Shown here: positions 1 through 11,102 of the stretch, piece after piece | Layout of the letters: each line of letters opens with the position of its first letter | How positions within the stretch are numbered: the stretch's first letter is position 1 | From: Mycobacteriales bacterium | Lineage (GTDB): Bacteria > Actinomycetota > Actinomycetes > BP-191 | Length of the DNA: 64,000 nt | Assembly (NCBI GenBank): GCA_035714365.1 | Contig: DASTMB010000008.1 | Span: forward strand, 62,001 to 126,000 | Reading direction: 5' to 3' | The notes under the pieces: generated by a model | Database searches by the model: none | Seen by the model: the letters and a program-made list of their open reading frames with translations, nothing else | Told to the model about the DNA's origin: nothing | Position numbers and translations under genes: made by a program

Positions 1-2385
1 CTGGCCTACGCCACCGTCCTGCTCCGCCGCGTTCCGCGCCGCCACGCCGCGCTCGGCGCCGCCGCGCTCGCCTGCGCCGCCGCCGCGACCCTCGCCACCA
101 CCGCTCGCAACGCCACCCGCGACGGCCCGCTAGCTGCCCTCGCCCGCGACCGCGCCGTCGTCACCCTCGACCTCGCCGTCACCGCCGACCCGCGCCCGCT
201 CACCGGCCGCGTCGTCGGCGCCCAGCGCGTCGCCGACACCACCCTCGTGCTCGCTCGCGCCGAACGCGTCCGGCGCGGCCCCGCCACGCTCGCGCTGCGC
301 CGCCCGGTCACCGTGTTCGCCCCGCCCGCCGGGTGGGCCGCCCGCCTCCCCGGCGAACGCCTCCGCGTTACCGGCCGCCTCCGCCCCTCCCTCGACCGCG
401 ACGCCGGCCCGGTGTTCGAGCCGTTCGGCCGGCCCGTCCGCCTGCGCGCGCCGTCGCTCGCCGCCCGCACCGCCGGGCGCCTGCGCGCCGGTCTCCGCGA
501 CGCCGCCGCCGTGCTGCCCGCCGAGCCGCGCGGGCTGCTGCCCGGCCTCGTCGTCGGCGACACCACCCGGCTCGACCCCGCGCTGCGCGAGGACTTCCGC
601 CGCACCGGCCTCACCCACGTCGTCGCCGTCTCCGGCCAGAACGTCGCCATCCTGCTGGCCGCCGTCCTCCTCGCCGCCCGCCGGATCGGCGTCGGTCCCC
701 GCACCGCGGCGGTCGCCGGCGCGGCCGCGCTCGCGTTCTTCGTCGTGCTCGCCCGGCCGTCGCCGTCGGTGCTCCGCGCCGCCGCCATGGGCGGCCTCGG
801 CCTCGCCGCCACCGTCACCGGCCGCGAACGCGCCGCCGTCCGCCTGCTCGCCGCCGCCGTGCTGTTCCTCGTGCTGCTCGACCCCGCGCTCGCGCGCTCG
901 CTCGGGTTCGCGCTCTCCACCGCCGCCACCGCCGGGCTGCTGCTCCTCGGGCCCCCGTGGCGTGCCCGCCTCGCGCGCCGGCTGCCCGGCTGGCTGGCCG
1001 ACGCCGTCGCCACGCCGCTCGCCGCGCAGGTGGCGTGCGCGCCGGTGCTCGCGGCGGCGTTCGGGCGGGTCAGCCTCGTCGCCGTCCCCGTCAACGTCGC
1101 CGCCGCGCCCGCCGTCGCCCCCGCCACCGTCGCGGGCGTCGCGGCCGCCGCGCTCGCGCCGTTGAGCCCGGCGCTCGCCCGGCTCGCCGCCCGTGCCGGC
1201 GGCATCCCCGCCGCGTGGCTGGTCCGCGTCGCGCACACCGGCTCCCGGCTGCCCGCCGCGCAGCTCGGCGTCCCCACCGGCCTGACCGGCGCCGCCCTCA
1301 CCGTCGCCGCGCTCGCCGCCCTCGCCGCGCTGCTCCGCCGCCCGCGCACCCGCCGCCTCGTCGCCACCGTCGCGGCCGCCGTCACCGTCGCCGGCGGCGC
1401 CGCCTGGACCCTCTCGCCCGGCTGGCCGCCGGCCGGCTGGCGGTTCGTCGCCTGCGACGTCGGCCAGGGCGACGCGCTCGTCGTCCGCACCACGGCCGGC
1501 GCCGTGCTGGTCGACGCCGGCCCCGACCCGGTCGCCGTCGACCGCTGCCTCCGCGACCTCGGCGTCGCGCGGTTCGCTGCGGTCGTGCTCACCCACTTCC
1601 ACGCCGACCACGTCGAGGGGCTGCCCGGCGCGCTGCGCGGCCGCCGCACCCCGACCGTCGCGGTCGGCCCGCTCGCCGAGCCCGCCGACGAACGCGCCCG
1701 CGTCGCCACCTGGACCGCCGCCCGCCGCGTGCCGGTCCGCGTCGCCGCGCTGGGCGAACGCTGGCGCGCCGGCGATGCGGCGTTCGACGTGCTCGGCCCG
1801 GAGGCGCCGTTCCACGGCACCGCCTCCGACCCCAACAACAGTTCGCTCGTGCTGCGCGTCACGCTGACCGGCCTCGTGCTGCTGCTCACCGGCGACGTCG
1901 AGGAGCCGGCCCAGCTCGCGCTCCTCGCCCGCGGCCCGGTCGGCCACGCCGACGTCCTCAAGGTGCCGCACCACGGCTCCGCCCGGCAGACCGCCGAGTT
2001 CCTCGACGCGACCGGTGCCGCCGCCGCCGTCGTCAGCGTCGGCCGCGGCAACCCCTACGGCCACCCCGCCGCCGCCACCCTCGGCGCGCTCGCCGGCAAC
2101 GGCATGCGCACGTTCCGCACCGACCGCGACGGCGACGTGGCGGTCACCGGCCGCACCGGCCGGGTCCGCGTCACCGGACGCCGCGGCCGCGGGCTACCGC
2201 CCCGCCGCGACCCGCGCGCGATGGCGTTCGCCGCCGCCGTCGAACGCCGCCGCGCCACCGCGCCCGCCCTCTGGTGCCCGGTCCCGCCGTCCTCCGCGCC
2301 GGGCCGGCCCGGCACCGCGCGACCGCCGTCCCCAGGTCCGGCCGCCCGCGCCCCGCCGCGCCACCCGCCGTGGCACCATGACGGC
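1..2385 (+). CDS. comEC: ComEC/Rec2-type DNA uptake channel (5' partial)
   Basis: The reading frame is already open at base 1, so the N-terminus lies outside the window. Seen: a hydrophobic N-terminal part, the competence-domain signature (GLTHVVAVSGQNVAI) around 604-650, a long run of membrane helices to about 1430, then a metallo-beta-lactamase-like C-terminal domain starting DVGQGDALVV near 1457, with the metal motif THFHADH at about 1591-1611 and a late KVPHHGS near 1962. In the family this protein forms the inner-membrane pore for transformation, and the C-terminal domain is a putative nuclease. In a non-competent actinobacterium its role is unclear. Oddity: no in-frame stop separates this frame from holA. 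I place the end just before the holA GTG, but the natural C-terminus is probably near 2200, where residues become low-complexity Arg/Pro/Ala. Confidence 0.85.
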
Positions 2386-3357
2386 GTGCCCGCCACGACC
2401 GCGCTCGCCCCGGTGACGCTCGTGCACGGCGACGAGGAGCTCCTCGTCAGCCGCGCCGTCGCCGCCGTTGTCGCGGCCGCCCGGGCACGCGACCCCCAGG
2501 TGGACGTGCGCGACCTCCCGGCGGCCGCCGCCGACGCCGCGACCCTGTCCGACCTCCAGACGCCGTCGCTGTTCGGCGAGCTCCGGCTGCTCGTGCTCCG
2601 AGGCGTCCAGGACTGCGCCGACGAGGTCCGCGACGCGCTGCTGCCGCTCGTGCAGCAGCCGGCCGAGGACGCGGTGCTCGTGCTCGTGCACGCCGGCGGC
2701 GTGAAGGCGAAGAAGTTCGCCGACGCGGTCAAGGCGGCCGGCGCGCAGGTCGTGCCGTGCGCCAAGGTCGACAAGCTCGGCGACCGGCTGGCGTTCGTGC
2801 AGGCGGAGTTCGACGCCGCGCGCGTCGAGGTCACCGCCGGCGCCTGCCGCGCGATCGTCGACGCCGTTGGCGGCGACCTGCGCGAGCTCGCCGGCGCCTG
2901 CGGCCAGCTCGTCGCCGACACCGTCGGCACCGTGGACGAACGCGCCGTCGCGCGGTTCTTCCGCGGCCGCGCCGACGCGAGCGGCTTCGCCGTGGCCGAC
3001 CGGGCGCTGGAGGGCGACGTGCCGGGCTCGCTCGTGGAGCTGCGGCAGGCGTTGGCCGCGGGTGTCGACCCGGTGCTCGTCGTCGCCGCGCTCGCGCGCC
3101 AGCTCCGGACCGTCGCCAAGGTCGCCTCCGCCGGTCGCGGGCGCGCCGACGCGGTCGCCAAGGACCTGAAGCTCGCGCCGTGGATGGTCGACAAGGCCCG
3201 CCGCCAGAGCCGCGGCTGGGCCCCCGACTCGCTCGCCGCCGCGCACGCCGCCGTCGCCGCCGCCGACGGCGAGGTCAAGGGCGGCGGCACCGACCCCCAG
3301 TTCGCCGTCGAACGCGCGGTCCTCGCCGTCGCGTCCTCCTGTGGGATGGCCCGATGA
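2386..3357 (+). CDS. holA: DNA polymerase III delta subunit
   Basis: HolA (delta) is the clamp-loader subunit that opens the beta sliding clamp. The 323-residue product starts VPATTALAPVTLVHGDEELL, with the family's N-terminal LVHGDEELL. Further along it has QTPSLFGELRLLVLRGV, a lysine-rich GVKAKKFADAVKAAG and the C-terminal collar region with AVERAVLAVA. Length and order fit delta. I chose the GTG at 2386 because it begins the conserved N-terminus and lies 6 bases after a possible -10 (CACCAT, 2374-2379), which would give a leaderless message. The same frame is continuous with comEC upstream. The stop overlaps the next gene's ATG (ATGA at 3354-3357), so the two are probably translationally coupled. 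Function is fairly certain; the start is less so. Confidence 0.85.
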   Translation: MPATTALAPVTLVHGDEELLVSRAVAAVVAAARARDPQVDVRDLPAAAADAATLSDLQTPSLFGELRLLVLRGVQDCADEVRDALLPLVQQPAEDAVLVLVHAGGVKAKKFADAVKAAGAQVVPCAKVDKLGDRLAFVQAEFDAARVEVTAGACRAIVDAVGGDLRELAGACGQLVADTVGTVDERAVARFFRGRADASGFAVADRALEGDVPGSLVELRQALAAGVDPVLVVAALARQLRTVAKVASAGRGRADAVAKDLKLAPWMVDKARRQSRGWAPDSLAAAHAAVAAADGEVKGGGTDPQFAVERAVLAVASSCGMAR

Positions 3358-3746
3358 GCACCGACACCACCGACGACACCACGCCCCGCACCGTGGTGCG
3401 CATCGACACCAGCGACCCGTACGCGCTGCCGGAGGTCGAGGAGGGCGAGCCGGTCGGCTTCGGCGACCGGCTCCGCGACGCGCTCGCGTCCGGCAACGAC
3501 AGCAACCCGCTCTACCCGCGCCTGCTCCGGCTCCGGCACGTCCACCCGAACGGCTGGCAGCGCGCGCTGCTCGTCGAGGGCATGGCGATCCTGGGCGCGC
3601 TCGGCGCGCTGGCCGACCGCGCGTCGGCGTGGGCGATCGTCGTGCTGCCGGTGGCGGCGGCGGGGGTCGTGAAGTTCCACGACGTGCTCAGCGGGTTCCT
3701 CCCGCAGCGCGCCCGGCCGGAGCCGCCGGCCGGCGGCGACGCCTGA
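3354..3746 (+). CDS. small two-helix membrane protein
   Basis: A 130-residue protein starting MSTDTTDDTTPRTVV, overlapping the holA stop by ATGA. The first 60 residues are acidic and polar. Residues about 60-110 form two hydrophobic stretches (EGMAILGALGALADRAS and WAIVVLPVAAAGVVKF), consistent with a membrane hairpin, followed by a short Pro/Glu-rich tail. No catalytic motif is visible and I do not recognise a named family. The coupling to holA suggests co-transcription rather than a shared function. A convergent terminator follows. Confidence 0.55.
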   Translation: MSTDTTDDTTPRTVVRIDTSDPYALPEVEEGEPVGFGDRLRDALASGNDSNPLYPRLLRLRHVHPNGWQRALLVEGMAILGALGALADRASAWAIVVLPVAAAGVVKFHDVLSGFLPQRARPEPPAGGDA

Positions 3747-3796
3747 GCCCGCGCCCCACGACCTGACCCGGACGCGGCCCGACCCGGACACGCGAA

Positions 3797-3836
3797 ACGG
3801 CGGCACCCGCCCGCCGGAACGGGCCGGTGCCGCCGT
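3797..3836. terminator. bidirectional terminator-like hairpin between convergent genes
   Basis: An 11-bp perfect stem (3797-3807 with 3826-3836, core GGCGGCACC/GGTGCCGCC) with an 18-base loop lies between the small membrane-protein gene and rpsT, which converge here. There is no strong U-tract, as is usual for actinobacterial terminators. Confidence 0.6.
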
Positions 3837-3854
3837 CTCGGCGACTCGGTGGCG

Positions 3855-4115
3855 CTAGAGCGACGCGGCGCGCTTGGCCATCGCGGACTTGCGGTTGGCC
3901 GCCTGGTTGCCGTGGATGACGCCCTTGCTCGCGGCCTTGTCCAGCGCGCGCGACGCGTCGTGCAGCGCGGTCAGCGCGGTGTCGCGGTCGCCCGCCGCCG
4001 CGGCCTCGCGGAAGCGCCGGACCGACGTCTTGAGCGACGACTTGACCGCCTTGTTGCGCAGCCGCGCCTTCTCGTTCGTCTTGATCCGCTTGATCTGCGA
4101 CTTGATGTTCGCCAC
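3855..4115 (-). CDS. rpsT: 30S ribosomal protein S20
   Basis: The 86-residue basic protein begins [20 protein letters not shown] and ends in the S20 pattern [21 protein letters not shown]20 binds 16S rRNA early in 30S assembly. Length and sequence match the family throughout. It is transcribed alone and against the flow of its neighbours, which is typical for actinobacteria, where rpsT sits between holA and lepA. The upstream 130 bases (4116-4245) hold its promoter region; I see no other gene there. Confidence 0.95.
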   Translation of the reverse strand: MANIKSQIKRIKTNEKARLRNKAVKSSLKTSVRRFREAAAAGDRDTALTALHDASRALDKAASKGVIHGNQAANRKSAMAKRAASL

Positions 4116-4245
4116 GCGAGAGCCCTTTGCCGGTGAGGTGAGGTCGTGCGGGCACGCCGGAGCCGGCGCGCCAACCGCCAGAGCCTACCAGCGCGCCGCC
4201 GCCCGGCCAACCGCCCGGCCAAGCGCCCGGCCCGACCGCGCGGCC

Positions 4246-5205
4246 TCAGCCGAGCAGCCGCGCCAGCCACTCCCGCGCCGCGCGGCCGCACGCCGCCTGG
4301 TGCGCCCGCAACGTCGGCAGCCCCGGCGGCGGCGGGGCCAGCGCGGCGCGCGTGAAGTAGCCGGCCAGCGCCGCGACGACCGGGAGCACGCGGTCGGCCG
4401 GCGCGTCCGGGTACGCCGCCGCCACGAGCTCCTCCGGCGGCGGCCCGCCCTGCGGCACCACCGACGGCGCCATCAGCACGGCGTCGACCCACGCCGCGCC
4501 GGCGCACGCCCACGGCCAGTCCACGACCCAGGCGCGGCCGTCGCGGACGAGCACGTTGTCGGCGCGCAGGTCGCTGTGCACGAGGTCGTCGCCCGCGGCG
4601 GCGGACGCCCACCCGGCCTCGACCTCAGCCAGCGTGTCCAGCCGCGCGGCCGACCACGCGTCGAGCCCCTCCGGCGGCGCGTCGCGCAGGGCCGCCCACG
4701 CCGCGAAGTCGTCCGCGAACTGCTCCGCGATCGGCGTCGCCCGCCCGGCGACGGAGCCGGCCGCCGCCTGCACCGAACGCACCGCCGCCAGCACGGCGTC
4801 GAGGTCCGGCCGCCGCCACGGCAGCGGCGGCGTCCCCGCGTCGACGTGCTCGAAGACGAGCACGACCCAGTCGCCGTCGTCGAACGTGCCGAGCAGCGCG
4901 GGCAGGGCCGGGTGCTCGGGCAGCCAGGCGTTGACCGCCGCCTCCTGCCGGTAGATCGGCGGCGTGCGCGGGTTCGGGTGCGCGGAGACCGCCTTGACGA
5001 ACGCCCGCCGCCCGTCCGCCAGCGTCACGGCGGCGGCGACGCCGGGCGAGAAGCCGCCGGCGCAGGTCACGGCCGACACGACCTCGCCGCCGAGCAGCGC
5101 GCCGGCCCACGCGCGCGCCGCGTCGGGCACCTCGGCCCACTCCCGCCGCACGCCCTGCCCCAGCAAGCCCGTCACAGGCGGCATCGTCCCGACGCCAGGG
5201 ACCAC
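4246..5205 (-). CDS. aminoglycoside phosphotransferase (APH)-fold kinase
   Basis: The 319-residue protein has the APH/choline-kinase fold markers. An N-lobe with AFVKAVSAH supplies the ATP-binding lysine. The Brenner-type catalytic loop is LVHSDLRADNVLV at about residues 225-237, and the metal-binding VDWPWACAG follows. Proteins of this group phosphorylate small molecules; the substrate cannot be told from sequence, and most chromosomal actinobacterial copies are not resistance enzymes. The start may be the internal ATG (MPPVTGLLGQ, 5184) rather than 5205. It sits alone, divergent from the methyltransferase downstream of it on the map. Confidence 0.75.
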   Translation of the reverse strand: MVPGVGTMPPVTGLLGQGVRREWAEVPDAARAWAGALLGGEVVSAVTCAGGFSPGVAAAVTLADGRRAFVKAVSAHPNPRTPPIYRQEAAVNAWLPEHPALPALLGTFDDGDWVVLVFEHVDAGTPPLPWRRPDLDAVLAAVRSVQAAAGSVAGRATPIAEQFADDFAAWAALRDAPPEGLDAWSAARLDTLAEVEAGWASAAAGDDLVHSDLRADNVLVRDGRAWVVDWPWACAGAAWVDAVLMAPSVVPQGGPPPEELVAAAYPDAPADRVLPVVAALAGYFTRAALAPPPPGLPTLRAHQAACGRAAREWLARLLG

Positions 5206-5261
5206 GCCGCAACGCCGTTTCCTTGCGCCGCGAGCGCACCCGTGCCAGCGTCCGCCCCGTG

Positions 5262-6065
5262 ATGATCCGCAACGAGCACGTGTTCCGCGACGTGGACGGG
5301 TCCGGCGTGGCGCCGGCGCTGGCGCTGTACCTGGAGGCGGTGGCGGCGCGGCCGGAGGTGCGCGCGCTGCACGACCGCGCGGTCGCGCTGCTCGCGCCGC
5401 GGCCGGGGGAGCGGATGCTGGAGGTCGGCTGCGGCCTCGGCGCCGACGCCCGCGAGCTGGCGGCGATGGTCGCGCCGGGGGAGGTCGTCGCCACCGACCT
5501 CAGCACCGCGATGCTCACCTCCGCCCGTGAGCGCCACGACCCGGCGCTGCCGGTCACCTACGAGCACGCCGACGTGACGGACCTGCCGTACGAGGACGCG
5601 TCGTTCGACGTGGTCCGCGTCGAACGCGTCCTCCAGCACGTCGCGGACGTCGAACGCGCCTGCGCGGAGATGGCGCGGGTGCTGCGCCCGGGCGGGCGGC
5701 TGCTCGCGGTCGACACCGACTGGGGCTCGTTCGCGCTGGACCTGGCCGAGCGCGACCTCGTCGAGCGCTGCCTGGCGCACGCGTACCGGCGGTTCGTCTC
5801 CCCGCGCGCGGCGCTCGGCCTGCGCCGCCACCTGGTGGGCGCGGGGCTCGCCGACGTCAGCATCGAGCCGTTCGCGTTCTGCTACACCAGCGTCGGCGAG
5901 GCGGCGACGCTGGTGCCGATGGTCAACGACGGCATCCCGGCGGAGGCCGACTTCGTGCCGGCGGCGGACCGGGAGGCGTGGTTCGCGGCGCTGCGCGCGG
6001 CCGACGCGGCGGGTACGTTCACGGTCGGCTGGACGGCCTACCTGGCGGTGGCGCACAAGCGGTAG
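5262..6065 (+). CDS. class I SAM-dependent methyltransferase
   Basis: The 267-residue protein starts MIRNEHVFRDVDGSGVAP. Motif I of the Rossmann methyltransferase fold is MLEVGCGLGADARELA at about residues 50-65. It is followed by VVATDLSTAML (acidic loop binding SAM), the DLPYEDASFDVVRVERVLQHV stretch split across motifs II and III, and the Methyltransf_11 pattern ARVLRPGGRLLAVDTDWG. The substrate is unknown; the C-terminal half resembles the ubiquinone/sterol-type small-molecule methyltransferases. The ATG at 5262 was chosen over the upstream 5223 because the N-terminal 13 residues from 5223 are Arg-rich and atypical. lepA follows in the same direction after 59 bases. Confidence 0.75.
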   Translation: MIRNEHVFRDVDGSGVAPALALYLEAVAARPEVRALHDRAVALLAPRPGERMLEVGCGLGADARELAAMVAPGEVVATDLSTAMLTSARERHDPALPVTYEHADVTDLPYEDASFDVVRVERVLQHVADVERACAEMARVLRPGGRLLAVDTDWGSFALDLAERDLVERCLAHAYRRFVSPRAALGLRRHLVGAGLADVSIEPFAFCYTSVGEAATLVPMVNDGIPAEADFVPAADREAWFAALRAADAAGTFTVGWTAYLAVAHKR

Positions 6066-6124
6066 GCGATTCCGTGGGATGATCGGCGCCGGAATCCCCG
6101 ACCACGATTGCGACTGGTTCTCGC

Positions 6125-7930
<1,806 letters not shown>

Positions 7931-7933
7931 CGA

Positions 7934-7964
7934 CGAAGGGCGACGGCGTAGCCGTCGCCCTTCG
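7934..7964 (+). terminator. lepA terminator
   Basis: A 14-bp perfect stem (7934-7947 with 7951-7964) with a 3-base loop (GTA) starts 4 bases after the lepA stop. It also faces the convergent lipoprotein gene. Confidence 0.75.
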
Positions 7965-8013
7965 CCACCCCCGTGCGCGCCGGCTCCCCCTCCGGTGCCG
8001 GCGCGCCTGACGG

Positions 8014-8598
8014 TCAGTCGTCGCCGCAGTCGACGAGCACCGTCGCGTACCAGCCGGGCCGCGTGGCCGGGCCGACGCTCAACGTCGCCGAGCCGCGGGT
8101 CGTCTTGTGCGGCACCGCGTGCGAGAACTCGCAGGTGTACGCGCCCCCGTCCGCCTTGCAGGTGGTCAGCCGCAGGTCCGGCGCGTACTTGCGCATCTCG
8201 ACCAGCATGTCGCGGGCCGACGGCGTCGTGACGTGCGCGAGCGAGGCGAGGTCGCGGGCGTTGTAGGCGCGGGTGAGGTAGCGCATCGCGCCCTCCGGCG
8301 TGCGGAAGTGGACGGGCGGCGTCGCCTCCGTCGACCAGCCGGCGGTCGGCGCCAGGTGTGCCGCCTTCCGGGGCGCCACGGCCAGCGGCGGGGCCGTCTC
8401 GGTCACCGGCTCCGGCGCCGGCGGCACGTACGCCACGGTCCGCTCGCCGTGCGCCACCGCCGACTCGAGGCCGACGTCGACCGTGCGGGTGTCCACCGGC
8501 GCGGCGGGGCGCGCGTGCCGCGTCGCGGGTGCCGAGCAGGCGGCGACGGCCGCGAGGCCGGCGACGGCGGTGGCGACGATCAGGCGGGTGGCGTTCAT
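8014..8598 (-). CDS. lipoprotein of unknown function, paralogue A
   Basis: The 194-residue protein has a lipoprotein signal peptide, MNATRLIVATAVAGLAAVAAC, with the lipobox ending at Cys21. A Pro/Ala-rich linker follows, then a C-terminal domain of about 100 residues containing EGAMRYLTRAYNARDLASLAHVTTP split across it. That segment matches the neighbouring lipoprotein (EDAMRYLAAAYNRNDQRALALVTTP), so the two are tandem paralogues. Four Cys lie in the mature part, two of them in the segment TTCKADGGAYTCEF. I do not recognise a named family. The promoter region shares a CAAC-N17-CGTCTCCC motif with the paralogue. Confidence 0.6.
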   Translation of the reverse strand: MNATRLIVATAVAGLAAVAACSAPATRHARPAAPVDTRTVDVGLESAVAHGERTVAYVPPAPEPVTETAPPLAVAPRKAAHLAPTAGWSTEATPPVHFRTPEGAMRYLTRAYNARDLASLAHVTTPSARDMLVEMRKYAPDLRLTTCKADGGAYTCEFSHAVPHKTTRGSATLSVGPATRPGWYATVLVDCGDD

Positions 8599-8632
8599 CG
8601 GTGGTCCCCTCCGGTGGTGGTGATGCCTGGGA

Positions 8633-8657
8633 GACGCGCGGCGAGGGCGTCCGGTTG
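8633..8657 (-). promoter_or_regulatory. ECF-type promoter-like motif (CAAC-N17-CGTC)
   Basis: On the minus strand CAAC (8657-8654), 17 bases, CGTC (8636-8633), then TCCC. The same arrangement, including ACCCCTGCAAC and CGTCTCCC, occurs upstream of the paralogue at 9171-9195. An AAC/CGTC pair at this spacing is the usual pattern for ECF sigma promoters. Inference only. Confidence 0.4.
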
Positions 8658-8663
8658 CAGGGG

Positions 8664-9137
8664 TCAGCCGGCGATCTCGCTGGCGTACCAGCCCCGCGCC
8701 GCGGTGCGCCGCACCACCATCTGCACGGCGAACGTGCGACCCCCGGGCTCGCTGAACCGGAACTGCGCGAGCTCGCCTGCCGCCGAGAGGAACGCGATCC
8801 GCGGGCGGGTGCGCGCGCGGTTCAGGTCGGCGCGCAGCTCCGGGGTGGTCACCAGCGCCAGCGCGCGCTGGTCGTTGCGGTTGTACGCGGCGGCCAGGTA
8901 CCGCATCGCGTCCTCGACGCGCGCGAACGGCGGCCGGGCCGCGACGGGCGGCGTCGTCGCGGGCGCGTTGGTGGCCGGCGCGGTGGTGGCCGGCGCGGTC
9001 GTGGCCGGTGCCGTGGTGGCGGGTGCGGTCGTCGCACCGGGCGCCGCGTCGCGCGAGCCGTCGGTGCAGGCCCCGGCGGTGAGCGCGGCGGCGAGCGCGA
9101 CGGCGGCGGCGGCGCGGCGGGCGGTGGTGGTCCTCAT
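8664..9137 (-). CDS. lipoprotein of unknown function, paralogue B, with APATT repeats
   Basis: The 157-residue protein starts MRTTTARRAAAAVALAAAL and has a lipobox LTAGAC. After the Cys comes a short acidic stretch and a low-complexity linker of repeated APATT units encoded around 8940-9040. The C-terminal domain of about 90 residues (EDAMRYLAAAYNRN onward) is paralogous to that of the gene downstream at 8014-8598. The ATG at 9137 is preferred over the upstream one at 9191 because it begins the signal peptide. The repeat tract would be prone to length change by slippage. Function unknown. Confidence 0.6.
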   Translation of the reverse strand: MRTTTARRAAAAVALAAALTAGACTDGSRDAAPGATTAPATTAPATTAPATTAPATNAPATTPPVAARPPFARVEDAMRYLAAAYNRNDQRALALVTTPELRADLNRARTRPRIAFLSAAGELAQFRFSEPGGRTFAVQMVVRRTAARGWYASEIAG

Positions 9138-9170
9138 GTGCTGCTCCGATCTCGTGGGTGTGCCCGGGGA

Positions 9171-9195
9171 GACGCGGGCCTCGTGCGCCACGTTG
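9171..9195 (-). promoter_or_regulatory. ECF-type promoter-like motif (CAAC-N17-CGTC)
   Basis: Minus-strand CAAC (9195-9192), 17 bases, CGTC (9174-9171), then TCCCC. It is the same motif and spacing as upstream of the paralogous lipoprotein gene and lies 33 bases before the ATG. Confidence 0.4.
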
Positions 9196-9202
9196 CAGGG
9201 GT

Positions 9203-9219
9203 GCGGTGACTGTCACCGC
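9203..9219. promoter_or_regulatory. palindromic operator candidate between divergent genes
   Basis: GCGGTGAC-T-GTCACCGC, 8-bp perfect arms with a 1-base centre. It lies in the 119-bp gap between the divergent lipoprotein and PaiB-like genes, next to the ECF-like -35 element. The symmetry suggests a dimeric regulator. Confidence 0.4.
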
Positions 9220-9256
9220 GCTGTCAGGGCCGTTGGTCCCGGGTAGCCTCGGTGAC

Positions 9257-9886
9257 GTGCTGGTGCATCCGTGGGTCGCCGCTCTCGACGACGCCGAGTG
9301 GCGGGAGTGGCTGGGCCGCAACGACTTCGGCCAGCTCGTCGCGTCCGGCCGTGGCCGGGACGTGCCGGTGGTCGTGCCGACGCACTTCCGCTACGACGGC
9401 GCCACGACCGTCGAGCTGCACCTCGCCCGGCCCAACCCCGTCTGGGCCGCGATCGAGGAGAACCCCATCGTCCTGCTCACCGTCGTCGGCGACTACGTCT
9501 ATGTGCCGTCGACGTGGGGCGCCGCGCCCGGCACCGACCCCGCGCTCGGCATCGCGACCAGCTACTACGCGACCGTCCAGCTCACCTGCGCGGCGACCGT
9601 CGTCGACGACGACGCCGCGAAGGCGGCGATCCTGCGCCGCCAGCTCGGCCGGCTCCAGCCGGAGGCCGGCTACGCGCCGGTGGACGAGACGGCCGAGCAC
9701 TACGCGCGCCGCCTCCCGCAGATCCGCGGGCTGCGCCTCGACGTGACCGCGATGCGCGCGAAGTTCAAGTACGGCGGCAACAAGACCCCGGACCACCGCG
9801 CCGTCATCGCCGGCCGGCTCGCCGACCGCGACGGGCCGATGGACGCGGCCGCGCGCGAGCACCTGCTGCGCCGCACGGAGGCGTAG
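9257..9886 (+). CDS. PaiB-like FMN-binding protein
   Basis: The 209-residue protein begins near [19 protein letters not shown] and has the PaiB/FMN-binding split-barrel pattern: [36 protein letters not shown] and a YVYVPSTWG segment. The C-terminal [18 protein letters not shown] corresponds to the family's K-F-x-x-x-N-K motif. PaiB members were named as negative regulators of sporulation and protease genes in Bacillus, but most are simply flavin-binding proteins. The start is GTG at 9257, 7 bases after a -10-like TAGCCT, so it may be leaderless. Its TAG overlaps the hemW GTG by one base. Confidence 0.75.
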   Translation: MLVHPWVAALDDAEWREWLGRNDFGQLVASGRGRDVPVVVPTHFRYDGATTVELHLARPNPVWAAIEENPIVLLTVVGDYVYVPSTWGAAPGTDPALGIATSYYATVQLTCAATVVDDDAAKAAILRRQLGRLQPEAGYAPVDETAEHYARRLPQIRGLRLDVTAMRAKFKYGGNKTPDHRAVIAGRLADRDGPMDAAAREHLLRRTEA

Positions 9887-11091
9887 TGCCGTCCGCACCG
9901 CCGCCGGGCGACCCGGCGCCGCCGGACGGCTCGCTGCCCGCGGAGGCGCTGGAGACGTTGGGGCGCAACGGGTTCGGCGTCTACGTCCACGTCCCGTACT
10001 GCGCGCACCGCTGCGGCTACTGCGACTTCAACACCTACGTGGACGACACCGGCGCGGCCGCGTCGTACGCGGACGCCGCCGTCGCGGAGCTGCGCCTCGC
10101 GGCGCGGGTGCTGCGCGACGCGCCGCCGGCGGACACGGTGTTCTTCGGCGGCGGCACGCCGACGCTGCTGCCGCCCGCCGACCTGGCGCGCATCCTCGCG
10201 GCGGTGCGCGACACGTTCGGGCTGGCCGCCGGCGCCGAGGTCACCACCGAGGCGAACCCGGAGACGGTCGACCCGGCGACGCTGGCGGCGTTGCGGGAGA
10301 GCGGGTTCACCCGGATCAGCCTCGGGATGCAGAGCGCGTCGCCGCACGTCCTCGCCACGCTCGAACGCCGCCACACCCCCGGCCGCGCGCCCGACGCGGC
10401 GCGGGAGGCGCGGGCGGCCGGGTTCGGCGGCGTCAGCCTGGACCTCATCTACGGCACGCCGGGGGAGACCGACGACGACTGGCGCGCGACGCTCGACGCG
10501 GCGCTGGCGGCGGAGCCCGACCACCTGAGCGCCTACGCGCTCACCGTCGAGCCGGGCACCCGGCTGGCCGCGCAGGTGGCGCGGGGCGCGGTGGCGCCGA
10601 CCGACGACGACGTGCACGCCGACCGGTACGAGATCGCGGACGAGATGCTGGGGCGCAACGGGTTCGGCTGGTACGAGATCAGCAACTGGGCGCGCGGCGA
10701 CGCGCACCGCTGCCGCCACAACGAGCTCTACTGGCGCGGTGGCGACTGGTGGGGTGTAGGCCCCGGGGCGCACAGCCACGTCGGCGGCGTGCGCTGGTGG
10801 AACGTCCGCCTCCCGCGCGACCACGCGGCCGCCGTCGCGGCCGGCCGCAGCCCGGCGCAGGCGCGCGAGGTGCTCGACGCGGAGGCCCGGCGGGTGGAGC
10901 GCGTGCTGCTCGGCGTCCGCGTCGCCGGCGGCCACCCGGCCGCCGACCTGGACGCGGACGGGCACGCGGCGGCGGCGGCGCTCGCGGACGACGGGCTGCT
11001 CGACGCGGCGGCGCTCGGGGACGGCCGGCTGCTGCTCACCCGCCGCGGCCGGCTGCTCGCCGACGCCGTCGTGCTCCGCCTCGTCGCCTGA
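9886..11091 (+). CDS. hemW: HemW, radical SAM heme chaperone
   Basis: The 401-residue protein has the radical-SAM cluster motif YCAHRCGYC (Cys39, Cys43, Cys46), then [17 protein letters not shown] and ISLGMQS, all standard for the HemN/HemW family. The extra N-terminal Cys of true coproporphyrinogen dehydrogenase HemN is absent, and the gene lies between lepA and hrcA, where actinobacterial hemW is found. HemW is thought to deliver heme to membrane enzymes. The GTG start shares its G with the upstream stop, giving tight coupling to the PaiB-like gene. Confidence 0.9.
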   Translation: MPSAPPPGDPAPPDGSLPAEALETLGRNGFGVYVHVPYCAHRCGYCDFNTYVDDTGAAASYADAAVAELRLAARVLRDAPPADTVFFGGGTPTLLPPADLARILAAVRDTFGLAAGAEVTTEANPETVDPATLAALRESGFTRISLGMQSASPHVLATLERRHTPGRAPDAAREARAAGFGGVSLDLIYGTPGETDDDWRATLDAALAAEPDHLSAYALTVEPGTRLAAQVARGAVAPTDDDVHADRYEIADEMLGRNGFGWYEISNWARGDAHRCRHNELYWRGGDWWGVGPGAHSHVGGVRWWNVRLPRDHAAAVAAGRSPAQAREVLDAEARRVERVLLGVRVAGGHPAADLDADGHAAAAALADDGLLDAAALGDGRLLLTRRGRLLADAVVLRLVA

Positions 11092-11102
11092 CGCACGTAC
11101 AC

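Noticed and set aside
6-2051. Long minus-strand frame across comEC
   Set aside because: Composition is Ala/Arg/Ser/Thr filler and comEC on the plus strand has clear domains.
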